This document shows, piece by piece, positions 1-6,036 of a stretch of 6,764 bases of DNA. Location of the stretch: the NCBI GenBank assembly GCA_002376965.1, contig DFOV01000375.1, positions 5,521 to 12,284 of the forward strand, written 5' to 3'. The translations under genes and the position numbers were made by a program. Position 1 is the stretch's first letter. The number at the start of each line of letters is the position of its first letter. The notes below the pieces were generated by a model that was given only the letters and a program-made list of their open reading frames with translations, made no database searches and was not told the DNA's origin. The DNA is from Gammaproteobacteria bacterium UBA3532 (GTDB lineage Bacteria; Pseudomonadota; Gammaproteobacteria; Enterobacterales; UBA3532).

Positions 1-262
1 TTTGTGGTTCGGCGGGTTTAGCTGGCTTCACTGGTTTGGGTTTTGGCTTACCTTCTTTCACAGTGACCTGTGTAGGCGGCTGTACTTTGGTTGGTGCTGT
101 GGCATTGCGCTGCCCAAGATAAATCAGCAGGCAAACGAATGCGATCACCGTTAGCGAGGTAAAAAGCCACATCCAAAACGAAATGTGGCTTGTTTCTGCT
201 ACAGCTTGCTTCGGCTTGGCCTGACGCGAAACAGGCTTTTTATTTGCGAAGTCTTTCGCCAT
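1..262 (-). CDS. Membrane-anchored Lys/Pro-rich protein, N-terminal part, probably SPOR/FtsN-like (partial)
   Basis: The first 87 codons of a gene that continues past the left edge of the window. Residues 1-27 are short, basic and cytoplasmic in character ([20 protein letters not shown] at the N-terminus). Residues about 28-49 form one hydrophobic segment (core SFWMWLFTSLTVIAFVCLLI). A Pro/Lys-rich linker follows (KEGKPKPKPVKPAKPAEP). This gives a bitopic inner-membrane protein with a periplasmic linker, the architecture of FtsN and related SPOR proteins that bind denuded septal peptidoglycan. Known context agrees: in pseudomonads and relatives a SPOR-domain gene follows argS, usually ahead of hslVU. 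The SPOR domain itself lies outside the window, so that assignment is inference. The start ATG (262-260) overlaps the argS stop codon by one base (TAATG), which suggests translational coupling. Confidence 0.72.
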   Translation of the reverse strand, partial: MAKDFANKKPVSRQAKPKQAVAETSHISFWMWLFTSLTVIAFVCLLIYLGQRNATAPTKVQPPTQVTVKEGKPKPKPVKPAKPAEPQ

Positions 263-2034
263 TACATTTCCTCTGGTGCAGAGACTCCGAGCAATTTAAG
301 TCCATTGGCTAATACAACACGCGTCGCCGCCATCAAACTCAAGCGTGCATTGCGCAGTGCTTGATCGACATTGTCATCAATGACTTTGTGAGCGTTATAG
401 TAACTATGCAGGTCGTTAGCCAGCTCGCGCAGGAAGTGAGCAATCTGGTGCGGCTCATAATTTTGTGCAGCCGATTCAATGATTTCTGGATAGCGTGGTA
501 AGCGATCCATAATGGCTTTTTCCTGTGGGGTATCCAGACGGGCCAGGTTAGCTAGCCCTTCAGCCTCATCATAGCTCAGTTCTTTATTGCCTAACTGCCT
601 AAACACACTGCAAATGCGAGCATGAGCATATTGAATGTAATACATAGGGTTGTCGTTAGATTGTGACTTAGCCAGATCGAGATCAAAGTCCATATGCTGA
701 TCGGATTTGCGCATGACATAGAAAAAGCGCGCCGCATCATTGCCGACTTCATCACGAAGCTCTCGTAAGGTGACAAAAGAGCCGCTCCGTGTCGACATTT
801 GAACGCGTTCTTCGCCACGATATAAAATGGCAAATTGCACCAGTAATACTTTGAGCTTTTCCGGATCGGCACCTAGAGCCTGCATCGCAGCTTTGACGCG
901 TGGAATATAGCCGTGATGATCAGCGCCCCAGATATCAACGATCTGATCATAGCCGCGATCAAGTTTGTTCATGTGGTAGGCAATGTCGGATGCGAAGTAG
1001 GTGTACTGCCCATTGGCGCGCATCACCACGCGATCTTTTTCATCACCAAACGCCGAAGATTTAAACCACAGAGCACCGTTTTCTTCATAAAGATGATCGG
1101 CAGCCTTCAGTTTGGCGACGGCTTTTTCAACATCTTGGCTATCGGTTAAGCTTTGCTCGGAAAACCACTCTTGATAACGAACACTAAATTCGGCCAAGTC
1201 GTCGCAAATATCATCACGAATGCTGACCAACCCTGCCTGAAATACCGTGTTATAACCTTCTGGACCAAGCAAATCGCGGCAGCGATCAACCAGCGCATCG
1301 ATATGGGCATCTTTATCGCCGTTGCCTTCATCGTCGGCATCTGCAGGAATATCATCAAAAACTTTTGCAGCCGTATGATGAAAAGCAGTGCCTTGCTCCT
1401 GATATAGCTGTTTAGCGATATCTTCTACATAGTCACCTTTGTAACCATTGGATGGAAAAGTGAACTTTTCGCCAATTAGCTCAAGATAGCGCAACCAGAC
1501 ACTGGCAGCCAAAATGTGCATTTGTCGCCCAGCATCATTGACATAGTATTCGCGGTGGACATCGTATCCTGCGGTTTCGAGTAAGTCTGCTACGGCTGCA
1601 CCAATTGCCGCACCACGACCATGGCCAACATGCAGTGGGCCTGTTGGATTAGCGGACACAAACTCAATATGCACTTTTTTGCCACCGCCCATCGCTGAGC
1701 GGCCAAAGCCATCTTTTTGCTCTAACACAGTATTTACAATGGCTGTCGCAGCACTTGAGCCAATGGTGAAGTTAATAAAGCCTGGGCCAGCGATATCTAC
1801 CTTGGTCACGTTATCGTTGGCAGGTAAAGCTGCAACCAACATTTCAGCTAATTTGCGCGGCGGCATACCGGCCGGTTTGGCATTCATCAATGCGGCATTG
1901 GTGGCGAAATCACCGAATTGTTTGTCTTTTGTTCGGTCTATCTGAACGCGTGGCGTTGTGTCTTGTGGGAACTCACCCTGGGCTTTTAGGGTGTCAAAGG
2001 CGCTCTGGATCAAAGATTCGATGGTTGCTTTCAT
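262..2034 (-). CDS. argS: Arginyl-tRNA synthetase (class I)
   Basis: Charges tRNA-Arg with arginine using ATP in the cytoplasm. At 590 aa it has the usual bacterial ArgRS length. Visible in order are an N-terminal Add-1-type domain (about 1-110) that binds the tRNA D-loop; the class I signature HVGH at 135-138 within [15 protein letters not shown]; the catalytic Rossmann core, including [17 protein letters not shown] at about 367-383; the degenerate KMSKS region [14 protein letters not shown] at 413-426; and a C-terminal DALR-type helical anticodon-binding domain (about 465-590). The lack of a canonical KMSKS lysine is normal for many ArgRS. The acidic stretch at 227-242 lies in a region that varies among gammaproteobacterial homologues. 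The ATG at 2034-2032 is preceded by only a weak Shine-Dalgarno (GAGCAG). A 309-bp gap lies upstream, so argS probably has its own promoter. Its stop overlaps the downstream gene's start by one base. Confidence 0.97.
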   Translation of the reverse strand: MKATIESLIQSAFDTLKAQGEFPQDTTPRVQIDRTKDKQFGDFATNAALMNAKPAGMPPRKLAEMLVAALPANDNVTKVDIAGPGFINFTIGSSAATAIVNTVLEQKDGFGRSAMGGGKKVHIEFVSANPTGPLHVGHGRGAAIGAAVADLLETAGYDVHREYYVNDAGRQMHILAASVWLRYLELIGEKFTFPSNGYKGDYVEDIAKQLYQEQGTAFHHTAAKVFDDIPADADDEGNGDKDAHIDALVDRCRDLLGPEGYNTVFQAGLVSIRDDICDDLAEFSVRYQEWFSEQSLTDSQDVEKAVAKLKAADHLYEENGALWFKSSAFGDEKDRVVMRANGQYTYFASDIAYHMNKLDRGYDQIVDIWGADHHGYIPRVKAAMQALGADPEKLKVLLVQFAILYRGEERVQMSTRSGSFVTLRELRDEVGNDAARFFYVMRKSDQHMDFDLDLAKSQSNDNPMYYIQYAHARICSVFRQLGNKELSYDEAEGLANLARLDTPQEKAIMDRLPRYPEIIESAAQNYEPHQIAHFLRELANDLHSYYNAHKVIDDNVDQALRNARLSLMAATRVVLANGLKLLGVSAPEEM

Positions 2035-2092
2035 TGCTGCTCAATTGTTGGTAAATGTCTAAATTGTAAAAAAAGGGTTTAGAAACAGAATG

Positions 2093-2120
2093 CTTACACA
2101 AGGTCTGGAGAACAGTGCAA
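2093..2120 (-). promoter_or_regulatory. Possible argS promoter (weak sigma70-like)
   Basis: On the minus strand TTGCAC (2120-2115) and TGTAAG (2098-2093) are separated by 16 bp, a poor-to-moderate match to -35 and -10 consensus. It lies between the palindromic element and argS. A second option is TACAAT just after the T7 run near 2070, which lacks a convincing -35. Neither is secure. Confidence 0.22.
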
Positions 2121-2186
2121 CATCATGAACAACTGCAGTCCATTATCGCTGAGTAGCAGGAAATTTCTTGCGCAAAACGCCGTAAA

Positions 2187-2198
2187 ATCATCCATGAT
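2187..2198. repeat. Small internal palindrome with CATCCATG core
   Basis: ATCAT (2187-2191) and ATGAT (2194-2198) surround CC. The core CATCCATG (2189-2196) is identical to that of the neighbouring hairpin 23 nt away, but the flanking complementary bases differ. The structure is short and would be weak alone; it is supported mainly by the match to its neighbour. Confidence 0.5.
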
Positions 2199-2205
2199 GG
2201 CTTAA

Positions 2206-2225
2206 CTGCTGCATCCATGCAGCAG
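2206..2225. repeat. Internal hairpin, 8-bp stem with TCCA loop
   Basis: CTGCTGCA (2206-2213) and TGCAGCAG (2218-2225) are perfect reverse complements around a 4-nt loop (TCCA on plus, TGGA on minus). It lies near the centre of the larger palindromic element and has no T-run on either side, so it is not an intrinsic terminator. It shares the core CATCCATG with the palindrome at 2187-2198. Confidence 0.75.
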
Positions 2226-2319
2226 ATATTTGCTCCAGAAACATCCTGCCACTCAGCGATAATGGATGAAATTTGAGCGTTCATGTTCTTACCTTGCCCT
2301 AAGAGATAAGCATTTGTCG

Positions 2320-2342
2320 AAAAACTGGCGTTAATTGTAACG
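2320..2342 (-). terminator. Weak candidate terminator after trmB
   Basis: Just downstream of the trmB stop, the minus strand reads CGTTA-CAAT-TAACG, then CCAG and five T residues. The 5-bp AT-rich stem is weak and the T-run is offset by 4 nt. A second small hairpin (AACGA/TCGTT, 2339-2352) overlaps the trmB stop. Termination here would be inefficient unless the downstream palindromic element contributes. Confidence 0.3.
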
Positions 2343-2343
2343 A

Positions 2344-3054
2344 CTAATCGTTAGATTGGCGATTGGTTGTCTTCACAAAAATCAAATCCCATACTCCATG
2401 CCCTAACTTCTGGCCACGCAGCTCAAACTTCGTTAGTGGTCGATGCTCTGGGCGAGGTATGTAGCCGTTATCGGCGGCTTGGTTTTGCCAACCTTCAGCT
2501 GCCTGCATGATTTCGAGCATGTGTTCAGCGTAGTTTTCCCAGTCGGTTGCCATGTGAAATTGGCCACCATCTTTTAGTTTGGTTCGAATTTTCTGGACAA
2601 ATTCGGCTTGGACGATGCGTCGTTTGTGGTGCTTCTTTTTCGGCCAAGGATCGGGAAAAAACAGTTGAACCGTATCTAGACTGTTGTCGGCTATGCACTG
2701 GTCCAAGATTTCAATCGCATCATGGTTATAAATGCGAATATTCCAGGCATCGAGCTGCTCCATTCTATTTAAGCAAGAACCAACGCCTGGACGATGCACT
2801 TCAATGCCAATAAAGTTGCTTTCTGGCGCTGCTGCGGCCATTTCGACAAAAGATTTCCCCATGCCAAAGCCGATTTCTAGCACCGTCGGACTGTCGTTAC
2901 GGCCAAAGGTTTCGGCATAGTCGATGAGGCCATCGCCAACCTGTAAGCCGTATTTGGGCCAATAAGCTTCCATGGCTTTGGTTTGGCCCACGGTCATACG
3001 GCCTTCGCGCAAAACGAAGCTTCTGATCTTGCGCAAATGTTTTTGCTCGGTCAT
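2344..3054 (-). CDS. trmB: tRNA (guanine-N7-)-methyltransferase
   Basis: Uses S-adenosylmethionine to form m7G at position 46 in the variable loop of tRNAs; a soluble class I Rossmann methyltransferase. At 236 aa it is close to the E. coli enzyme. SAM motif I is [10 protein letters not shown] at 59-68, followed by the acidic strand end [10 protein letters not shown] at 81-90 and HDA at 111-113. The family signature [14 protein letters not shown] lies at 133-146 (catalytic Asp and basic tRNA-binding residues), then ATDWENYA at 169-176. The C-terminal [20 protein letters not shown] (205-224) is also typical. Its ATG (3054-3052) overlaps the thiG stop by one base in TAATG, so translation is probably coupled to thiG. 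The order thiS-thiG-trmB is familiar in gammaproteobacteria. Expression as the last gene of the thi operon is inferred. Confidence 0.97.
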   Translation of the reverse strand: MTEQKHLRKIRSFVLREGRMTVGQTKAMEAYWPKYGLQVGDGLIDYAETFGRNDSPTVLEIGFGMGKSFVEMAAAAPESNFIGIEVHRPGVGSCLNRMEQLDAWNIRIYNHDAIEILDQCIADNSLDTVQLFFPDPWPKKKHHKRRIVQAEFVQKIRTKLKDGGQFHMATDWENYAEHMLEIMQAAEGWQNQAADNGYIPRPEHRPLTKFELRGQKLGHGVWDLIFVKTTNRQSND

Positions 3055-3851
3055 TAGAAGAAAGTTCCGTCAATAGGGGATGAGGCACTGGCGTAGAGCT
3101 TACGAGGCATACGGCCAGCCAAGTAGGCTTCGCGTCCAGCAGCAACCGCCTTATTCATTGCGCTAGCCATCAAAATCGGATTCTGGGCGGCGGCAATGGC
3201 CGTGTTCATCAAAACGCCTTCACAGCCGAGCTCCATGGCAATGGCTGCGTCAGAAGCCGTCCCTACGCCCGCGTCAACAATGATCGGAACCTTGGCTTCT
3301 TCGAGGATTAAGCGGATGTTGTATGGATTACGGATGCCCAGGCCAGATCCAATAGGAGCAGCCAGCGGCATGACGGCGACACAGCCCATGTCTTCTAACT
3401 CTTTGGCAACAATAGGATCGTCACTGGTGTAAACCATCACATCAAAACCATCGTCAACCAGTTGTTGGGCCGCAGTGATGGTTTGAGTGATATTGGGAAA
3501 TAAGGTTTTTTGGTCGCCCAATACTTCAAGCTTGACCAGTTTATGGCCATCGAGAAGTTCGCGAGCGAGCTTACAGGTGCGAACAGCATCTTCTACATTG
3601 TAGCAACCTGCGGTGTTCGGCAAAATGGTGTACTTTTCAGGCGAGATGACATCGAGTAAATTCGGTTCGTCCGGGTTTTGGCCAATATTGGTTCGACGGA
3701 TCGCGACAGTAACAATTTCAGCCCCGCTGGCTTCGATAGCCAAGCGTGTTTCTTCGAGATCTTTATATTTGCCGGTTCCAACCAGCAAGCGTGATTGGTA
3801 ACTCTGGCCTGCGACGATGAGGGGCTCCAGTGCTAAATTCTGTTCGCTCAT
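3054..3851 (-). CDS. thiG: Thiazole synthase
   Basis: Forms the thiazole phosphate moiety of thiamine from 1-deoxy-D-xylulose 5-phosphate, dehydroglycine or iminoglycine and sulfur carried as ThiS thiocarboxylate. At 265 aa it is a typical (beta/alpha)8 barrel of this family. Visible motifs are [11 protein letters not shown] at 21-31, [11 protein letters not shown] at 45-55, the Schiff-base lysine K107 within [10 protein letters not shown], the phosphate-binding segment [18 protein letters not shown] at about 162-179, and [20 protein letters not shown] followed by [12 protein letters not shown]. The chosen ATG (3851-3849) has AAGAGA a few bases upstream as a ribosome-binding site. It lies 42 bp after thiS on the same strand and ends overlapping trmB. 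Whether this genome supplies dehydroglycine through ThiH or ThiO cannot be seen here. Confidence 0.97.
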   Translation of the reverse strand: MSEQNLALEPLIVAGQSYQSRLLVGTGKYKDLEETRLAIEASGAEIVTVAIRRTNIGQNPDEPNLLDVISPEKYTILPNTAGCYNVEDAVRTCKLARELLDGHKLVKLEVLGDQKTLFPNITQTITAAQQLVDDGFDVMVYTSDDPIVAKELEDMGCVAVMPLAAPIGSGLGIRNPYNIRLILEEAKVPIIVDAGVGTASDAAIAMELGCEGVLMNTAIAAAQNPILMASAMNKAVAAGREAYLAGRMPRKLYASASSPIDGTFF

Positions 3852-3893
3852 AATTTATCTCTTCGTTAGTAAGTTATTAACAACGCTAAGCTA

Positions 3894-4097
3894 TTAACCA
3901 CCGCCAATGGCGTGAACAATCTCTACGCGATCGTTGGCGCAGAGTTGGGTTGTGGCGTGGTCGCTTTTTGGCACAATCTCCTGATTATGCTCTACAGCCA
4001 AACGTTTGCCTTGAAGCTCTAATGACTCAACGAGTTCCGCGATCGTTTTAATTTCTGGTGGCAATTGGTAAGCTTCGCCATTCAAAAGAATTTCCAT
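3894..4097 (-). CDS. thiS: Sulfur carrier protein ThiS
   Basis: A 67-aa ubiquitin-like (beta-grasp) sulfur carrier. Its C-terminal glycine is adenylated by a ThiF-type enzyme and converted to a thiocarboxylate that donates sulfur to ThiG. The sequence opens MEILLNGEAYQLP, has the central segment GKRLAVEHNQEIVPKS, and ends VEIVHAIGGG with the diagnostic terminal glycines. The length is normal for the family. It is first in the thiS-thiG-trmB operon. The ATG at 4097-4095 is well supported by an unusually long Shine-Dalgarno (separate entry). Confidence 0.97.
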   Translation of the reverse strand: MEILLNGEAYQLPPEIKTIAELVESLELQGKRLAVEHNQEIVPKSDHATTQLCANDRVEIVHAIGGG

Positions 4098-4101
4098 TAA
4101 T

Positions 4102-4110
4102 GATCACCTC
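4102..4110 (-). promoter_or_regulatory. Extended Shine-Dalgarno of thiS
   Basis: On the minus strand GAGGTGATC lies 4 nt before the thiS ATG, with the GAGG core 9 nt away. All nine bases match the complement of the usual 16S rRNA 3' tail, which is longer than the ribosome-binding sites of the other genes here. It fixes the thiS start and suggests strong initiation. Confidence 0.8.
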
Positions 4111-4141
4111 AAGGAGTAAAAGCGTATGACTTGGGGGCGAC

Positions 4142-4147
4142 ATTATA
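4142..4147 (-). promoter_or_regulatory. Probable -10 element of the thiS operon
   Basis: On the minus strand a perfect TATAAT occurs about 45 nt upstream of the thiS start, within GTATATAATG. No good -35 is present at 16-18 bp spacing (AGCATC at 17). The promoter may be weak, activator-dependent or start elsewhere. The same AT-rich patch reads TATACT on the plus strand and could also serve the divergent mutY gene. Confidence 0.45.
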
Positions 4148-4171
4148 TACTTGTGCCACATCAAGATGCTA

Positions 4172-4185
4172 GGGGCCGAAGCCCC
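4172..4185. promoter_or_regulatory. Compact GC-rich hairpin in the thiS/mutY divergent region
   Basis: GGGGC-CGAA-GCCCC on the plus strand; the minus strand reads GGGGC-TTCG-GCCCC, a C(UUCG)G tetraloop of known exceptional stability in RNA. No T-run follows on either strand, so it is not an ordinary intrinsic terminator. It sits 24 nt before the mutY ATG, so it would probably lie in the mutY leader, and upstream of the proposed thiS -10. Confidence 0.6.
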
Positions 4186-4209
4186 ACCAACGACTGGATA
4201 TACAGATAA

Positions 4210-5289
4210 ATGCCTGCAGTGAGCCAACCAGCATTGCCAAACGACGAAAACACCACATTCCACCAGCAGATCCTCCACTGGTTTTATCAACATGGAAGAA
4301 AGGACCTGCCGTGGCAGCAGTCGCCAACAGCCTATTCGGTGTGGGTGTCGGAAATTATGTTGCAGCAAACGCAAGTAACTACCGTCATCCCTTATTACCA
4401 TCGTTTTATGCAACGGTTTCCAGATGTACTGGCGTTAGCAAATGCACCGGTCGATCAGGTAACGGAGCTTTGGAGCGGCTTGGGCTATTACCAACGCTGC
4501 CGTAATATGCATCAGGCGGCTAAGGTGGTGGTAGAACAATACCAAGGGGCGTTTCCAACAACCCTTTCAGAAGTGATGGATTTACCTGGCATAGGGCGCT
4601 CAACCGCTGGCGCGATATTGTCGCTGGCACTCAAGCAGTCGCACCCGATACTGGATGGCAATGTAAAACGCGTCTTAACCAGACATTACGCCATTGAAGG
4701 TTGGCCGGGTTCAACCAAGGTTCAAAACACTTTGTGGGAAATTGCCGAACGTAATACGCCAAAGCAAGACGCCGACGCATACACTCAGGCCATGATGGAC
4801 ATGGGCGCGACGCTATGCACCCGATCTAAACCTGCTTGCGAGCGATGCCCAGTAGCTGCTAGCTGTTTGGCGAAAGCGAATAATCGTCAGGCGGACTTTC
4901 CCTATCGTAAGCCCAAGAAAGTACTACCCGAGAAGACGCGTCAGTTCTGGCTGTTTATCAATCAACAAAACCAAATTTGGCTAGAACGTCGACCACCTGT
5001 CGGTTTGTGGGCCAATTTGTGGAGCTTGCCAGAGTCTGAGTTGGGTGAAACAATGACATTTCCGTTAAATAGTGGCGAAAAAGAAACAATCCGATTGCAA
5101 GGATTTCGTCATACCTTTAGTCATTACCACTTGCATTTAGTACCTAGAGTTATTCATGTTCCATCAGATCAGCGCATCAGCGAGGCTGAAAAAGGCGAGT
5201 GGTTTAGCTTGGAGTGCATCGACAAAGGATTACCTGCACCGATAAAAATATTGCTAGAATCGCTAAAAGCTCAAATACAGGAGAAATAA
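4210..5289 (+). CDS. mutY: Adenine DNA glycosylase
   Basis: Base-excision repair enzyme that removes adenine mispaired with 8-oxoguanine. At 359 aa it resembles E. coli MutY in length. The N-terminal catalytic domain carries HGRKDLPWQ (28-36) and [11 protein letters not shown] with catalytic Glu48. The helix-hairpin-helix is [12 protein letters not shown] (125-136), and LDGNVKRV holds the conserved catalytic Asp149. Cys203, 210, 213 and 219 in C-x6-C-x2-C-x5-C spacing ligate a [4Fe-4S] cluster. The C-terminal NUDIX-like domain (about 240-355) recognises 8-oxoG and has the FSHYHL loop at 303-308. The start is forced: TAA lies directly upstream in frame, and the next in-frame ATG (codon 50) is past Glu48. 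The Shine-Dalgarno is weak. It is divergent from thiS and followed one base later by yggX. Confidence 0.97.
   Translation: MPAVSQPALPNDENTTFHQQILHWFYQHGRKDLPWQQSPTAYSVWVSEIMLQQTQVTTVIPYYHRFMQRFPDVLALANAPVDQVTELWSGLGYYQRCRNMHQAAKVVVEQYQGAFPTTLSEVMDLPGIGRSTAGAILSLALKQSHPILDGNVKRVLTRHYAIEGWPGSTKVQNTLWEIAERNTPKQDADAYTQAMMDMGATLCTRSKPACERCPVAASCLAKANNRQADFPYRKPKKVLPEKTRQFWLFINQQNQIWLERRPPVGLWANLWSLPESELGETMTFPLNSGEKETIRLQGFRHTFSHYHLHLVPRVIHVPSDQRISEAEKGEWFSLECIDKGLPAPIKILLESLKAQIQEK
5279..5283 (+). promoter_or_regulatory. yggX ribosome-binding site inside the mutY end
   Basis: AGGAG lies 7 nt before the yggX ATG and within the last codons of mutY. This fixes the yggX start and implies that ribosomes finishing mutY clear or reuse the site. 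Confidence 0.8.
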
Positions 5290-5290
5290 A

Positions 5291-5569
5291 ATGGCGAATA
5301 CCGTGATGTGTAAAAAATTGGGGAAAGAACTACCTGCTCTTGATTTCGCCCCAATGCCAGGAGAAAAAGGACAAGAAATCTTAGGCTCAATTTCAAAAGA
5401 AGCCTGGGGAATGTGGCTTAAGCACCAAACGATGCTGATCAATGAAAAAAGATTAAATCTAATGGACCCCGACACACAGAAATACTTATTAGCACAAATG
5501 GATAAATTCTTCGCCGATGAAGATTATGAAACTGCCGAAGGGTATGTCCCACCATCTGATAAATCGTGA
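5291..5569 (+). CDS. yggX: Probable Fe(2+)-trafficking protein YggX
   Basis: Small cytoplasmic protein of 92 aa, the usual size of the YggX family. Family features are the N-terminal [18 protein letters not shown] with Cys7, the segment YxLGxxI-like [20 protein letters not shown], and [18 protein letters not shown]. In enterobacteria the protein is linked to iron handling and protection of labile Fe-S clusters from oxidative damage; the exact biochemical role is not settled. It begins one base after the mutY stop in the widespread mutY-yggX pair, so the two are very likely cotranscribed. The context fits: MutY repairs oxidative lesions and carries a [4Fe-4S] cluster. No good intrinsic terminator follows. 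Confidence 0.96.
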   Translation: MANTVMCKKLGKELPALDFAPMPGEKGQEILGSISKEAWGMWLKHQTMLINEKRLNLMDPDTQKYLLAQMDKFFADEDYETAEGYVPPSDKS

Positions 5570-5598
5570 ATTGAACAACAAAAATACATATTGAACAA
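5570..5598 (+). repeat. Short direct repeat ATTGAACAA after yggX
   Basis: ATTGAACAA occurs at 5570-5578 and 5590-5598, a 20-bp period. The second copy overlaps a small inverted repeat (GAACA 5593-5597, TGTTC 5603-5607). The 8-nt core TTGAACAA recurs at 6641-6648 after the DUF4166-like gene. This may be chance in AT-rich DNA. Confidence 0.4.
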
Positions 5599-5655
5599 AG
5601 CCTGTTCGACAAATGGCGAAAAGTGACAGAAAAGTTAAAAATCTCAAAATAATGG

Positions 5656-5684
5656 TTGACGACAGAGCCTGAAATTAGTTTAAT
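5656..5684 (+). promoter_or_regulatory. Promoter of tRNA-Phe
   Basis: TTGACG (5656-5661) and TTTAAT (5679-5684) are separated by exactly 17 bp, a strong sigma70-type promoter. The DNA just upstream (about 5630-5652) is rich in A and T tracts, like an UP element. The discriminator after the -10 (AGCGCCCGTC) is GC-rich, as in stringently controlled stable-RNA promoters. The predicted start is about 4 nt before the mature tRNA. Confidence 0.85.
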
Positions 5685-5694
5685 AGCGCCCGTC

Positions 5695-5770
5695 GCCCAG
5701 ATAGCTCAGTCGGTAGAGCAGGGGATTGAAAATCCCCGTGTCGGTGGTTCGATTCCGCCTCTGGGCACCA
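5695..5770 (+). tRNA. tRNA-Phe (GAA)
   Basis: A 76-nt cloverleaf. The acceptor stem GCCCAGA pairs with TCTGGGC; the D arm is GCTC/GAGC with loop AGTCGGTA; the anticodon stem GGGGA/TCCCC holds loop TTGAAAA with anticodon GAA at 5728-5730. The variable loop is GTGTC, and the T arm GGTGG/CCGCC holds TTCGATT. The discriminator base is A and the CCA end is encoded. GAA reads the phenylalanine codons UUC and UUU. All stems pair fully by Watson-Crick rules. It is flanked closely by its own promoter and terminator, so it is a single-gene unit. Confidence 0.98.
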
Positions 5771-5779
5771 CTATTTAAG

Positions 5780-5809
5780 AAAAAGGCCATGTTTATCATG
5801 GCCTTTTTT
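5780..5809 (+). terminator. Intrinsic terminator of the tRNA-Phe unit
   Basis: AAAAAGGCCATG (5780-5791), loop TTTAT, then CATGGCC followed by six T residues. The GGCCATG/CATGGCC stem extends into A/T pairing, so the structure could act in both directions. It starts 10 nt after the tRNA CCA end. Confidence 0.93.
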
Positions 5810-6036
5810 GTTTGTGCGATACCTTTGTCGCACTCGCTTCCGCATTTCTTCAATATTTACGCTCAGGTGCTATCAATTGTCCAACAAGAGCAATCTTGCA
5901 CCACTCAATCATATACTTAAAACGAGTAAGTGATCTGCTCTGACAATAAATCGATTTTTGTAGGTAATGTCTATAGCTCAAGTATATTATTTAGTACCGC
6001 TATGCATTGGCCTGGAACTTATTCCAAGAGCACAAT
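5810..6036. other. Non-coding gap between tRNA-Phe terminator and the DUF4166-like gene
   Basis: No credible gene is seen. A small inverted repeat, GTGCGA (5814-5819) and TCGCAC (5828-5833) with an 8-nt loop, lies just after the terminator without a T-run. TATATT (5983-5988) could be a -10 for the next gene, but no good -35 is visible. No second copy of the tRNA 3' end, such as an attachment site, is present. Confidence 0.5.

Larger units (their letters stand above)
2124..2285. repeat. Structured palindromic element (23-nt inverted repeat) in the trmB-argS gap
   Basis: Two 23-nt arms at 2139-2161 (beginning TCCATTATCGCTGAG) and 2244-2266 (ending CTCAGCGATAATGGA) are reverse complements except at one position (2155/2250). 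They enclose 82 nt. Farther out, CATGAAC (2124-2130) pairs with GTTCATG (2279-2285) across an asymmetric internal loop of 8 and 12 nt. On the minus strand, the direction of trmB and argS, the single arm mismatch becomes a G·U wobble. The transcribed RNA could therefore form an uninterrupted 23-bp stem. Two smaller hairpins lie inside. No reading frame is present. The element fills much of the 309-bp gap between trmB and argS (2035-2343). It could be a MITE or REPIN-like mobile repeat, a structured 5' leader or small RNA, or a processing and termination structure. No clear target-site duplication was found. Confidence 0.85.

Noticed and set aside
413..1035. ArgS without a canonical KMSKS motif as a sign of inactivation
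   Set aside because: Many functional bacterial arginyl-tRNA synthetases have a degenerate KMSKS; the MSTRSG version seen here is normal for the family.
591..1407. Several reading frames of 70-93 codons on both strands inside argS
   Set aside because: They lie wholly within a well-supported argS, have no family resemblance or ribosome-binding sites, and look like out-of-frame shadows.
2139..2266. Complete insertion sequence bounded by the 23-nt inverted repeats
   Set aside because: Only 82 nt lie between the arms, there is no transposase frame, and no clear target-site duplication flanks either the inner or outer arms. A MITE remains possible.
4098..4209. TPP riboswitch upstream of thiS
   Set aside because: The thiS-strand sequence lacks recognisable THI-element motifs such as CUGAGA and the downstream pyrophosphate-helix signature, and the leader after the proposed -10 is too short to hold one.
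4048..4413. 121-codon minus-strand frame across the thiS/mutY region
   Set aside because: It overlaps the start of thiS and the conserved catalytic region of mutY in other frames, and its sequence is low in recognisable features.
5748..5770. Integration attachment-site duplication of the tRNA-Phe 3' end
   Set aside because: No second copy of the T-arm and acceptor sequence was found anywhere else in the window.
5726..5920. 64-codon plus-strand frame starting inside tRNA-Phe
   Set aside because: It begins in the tRNA anticodon arm and runs through the intrinsic terminator, so it is not a gene.
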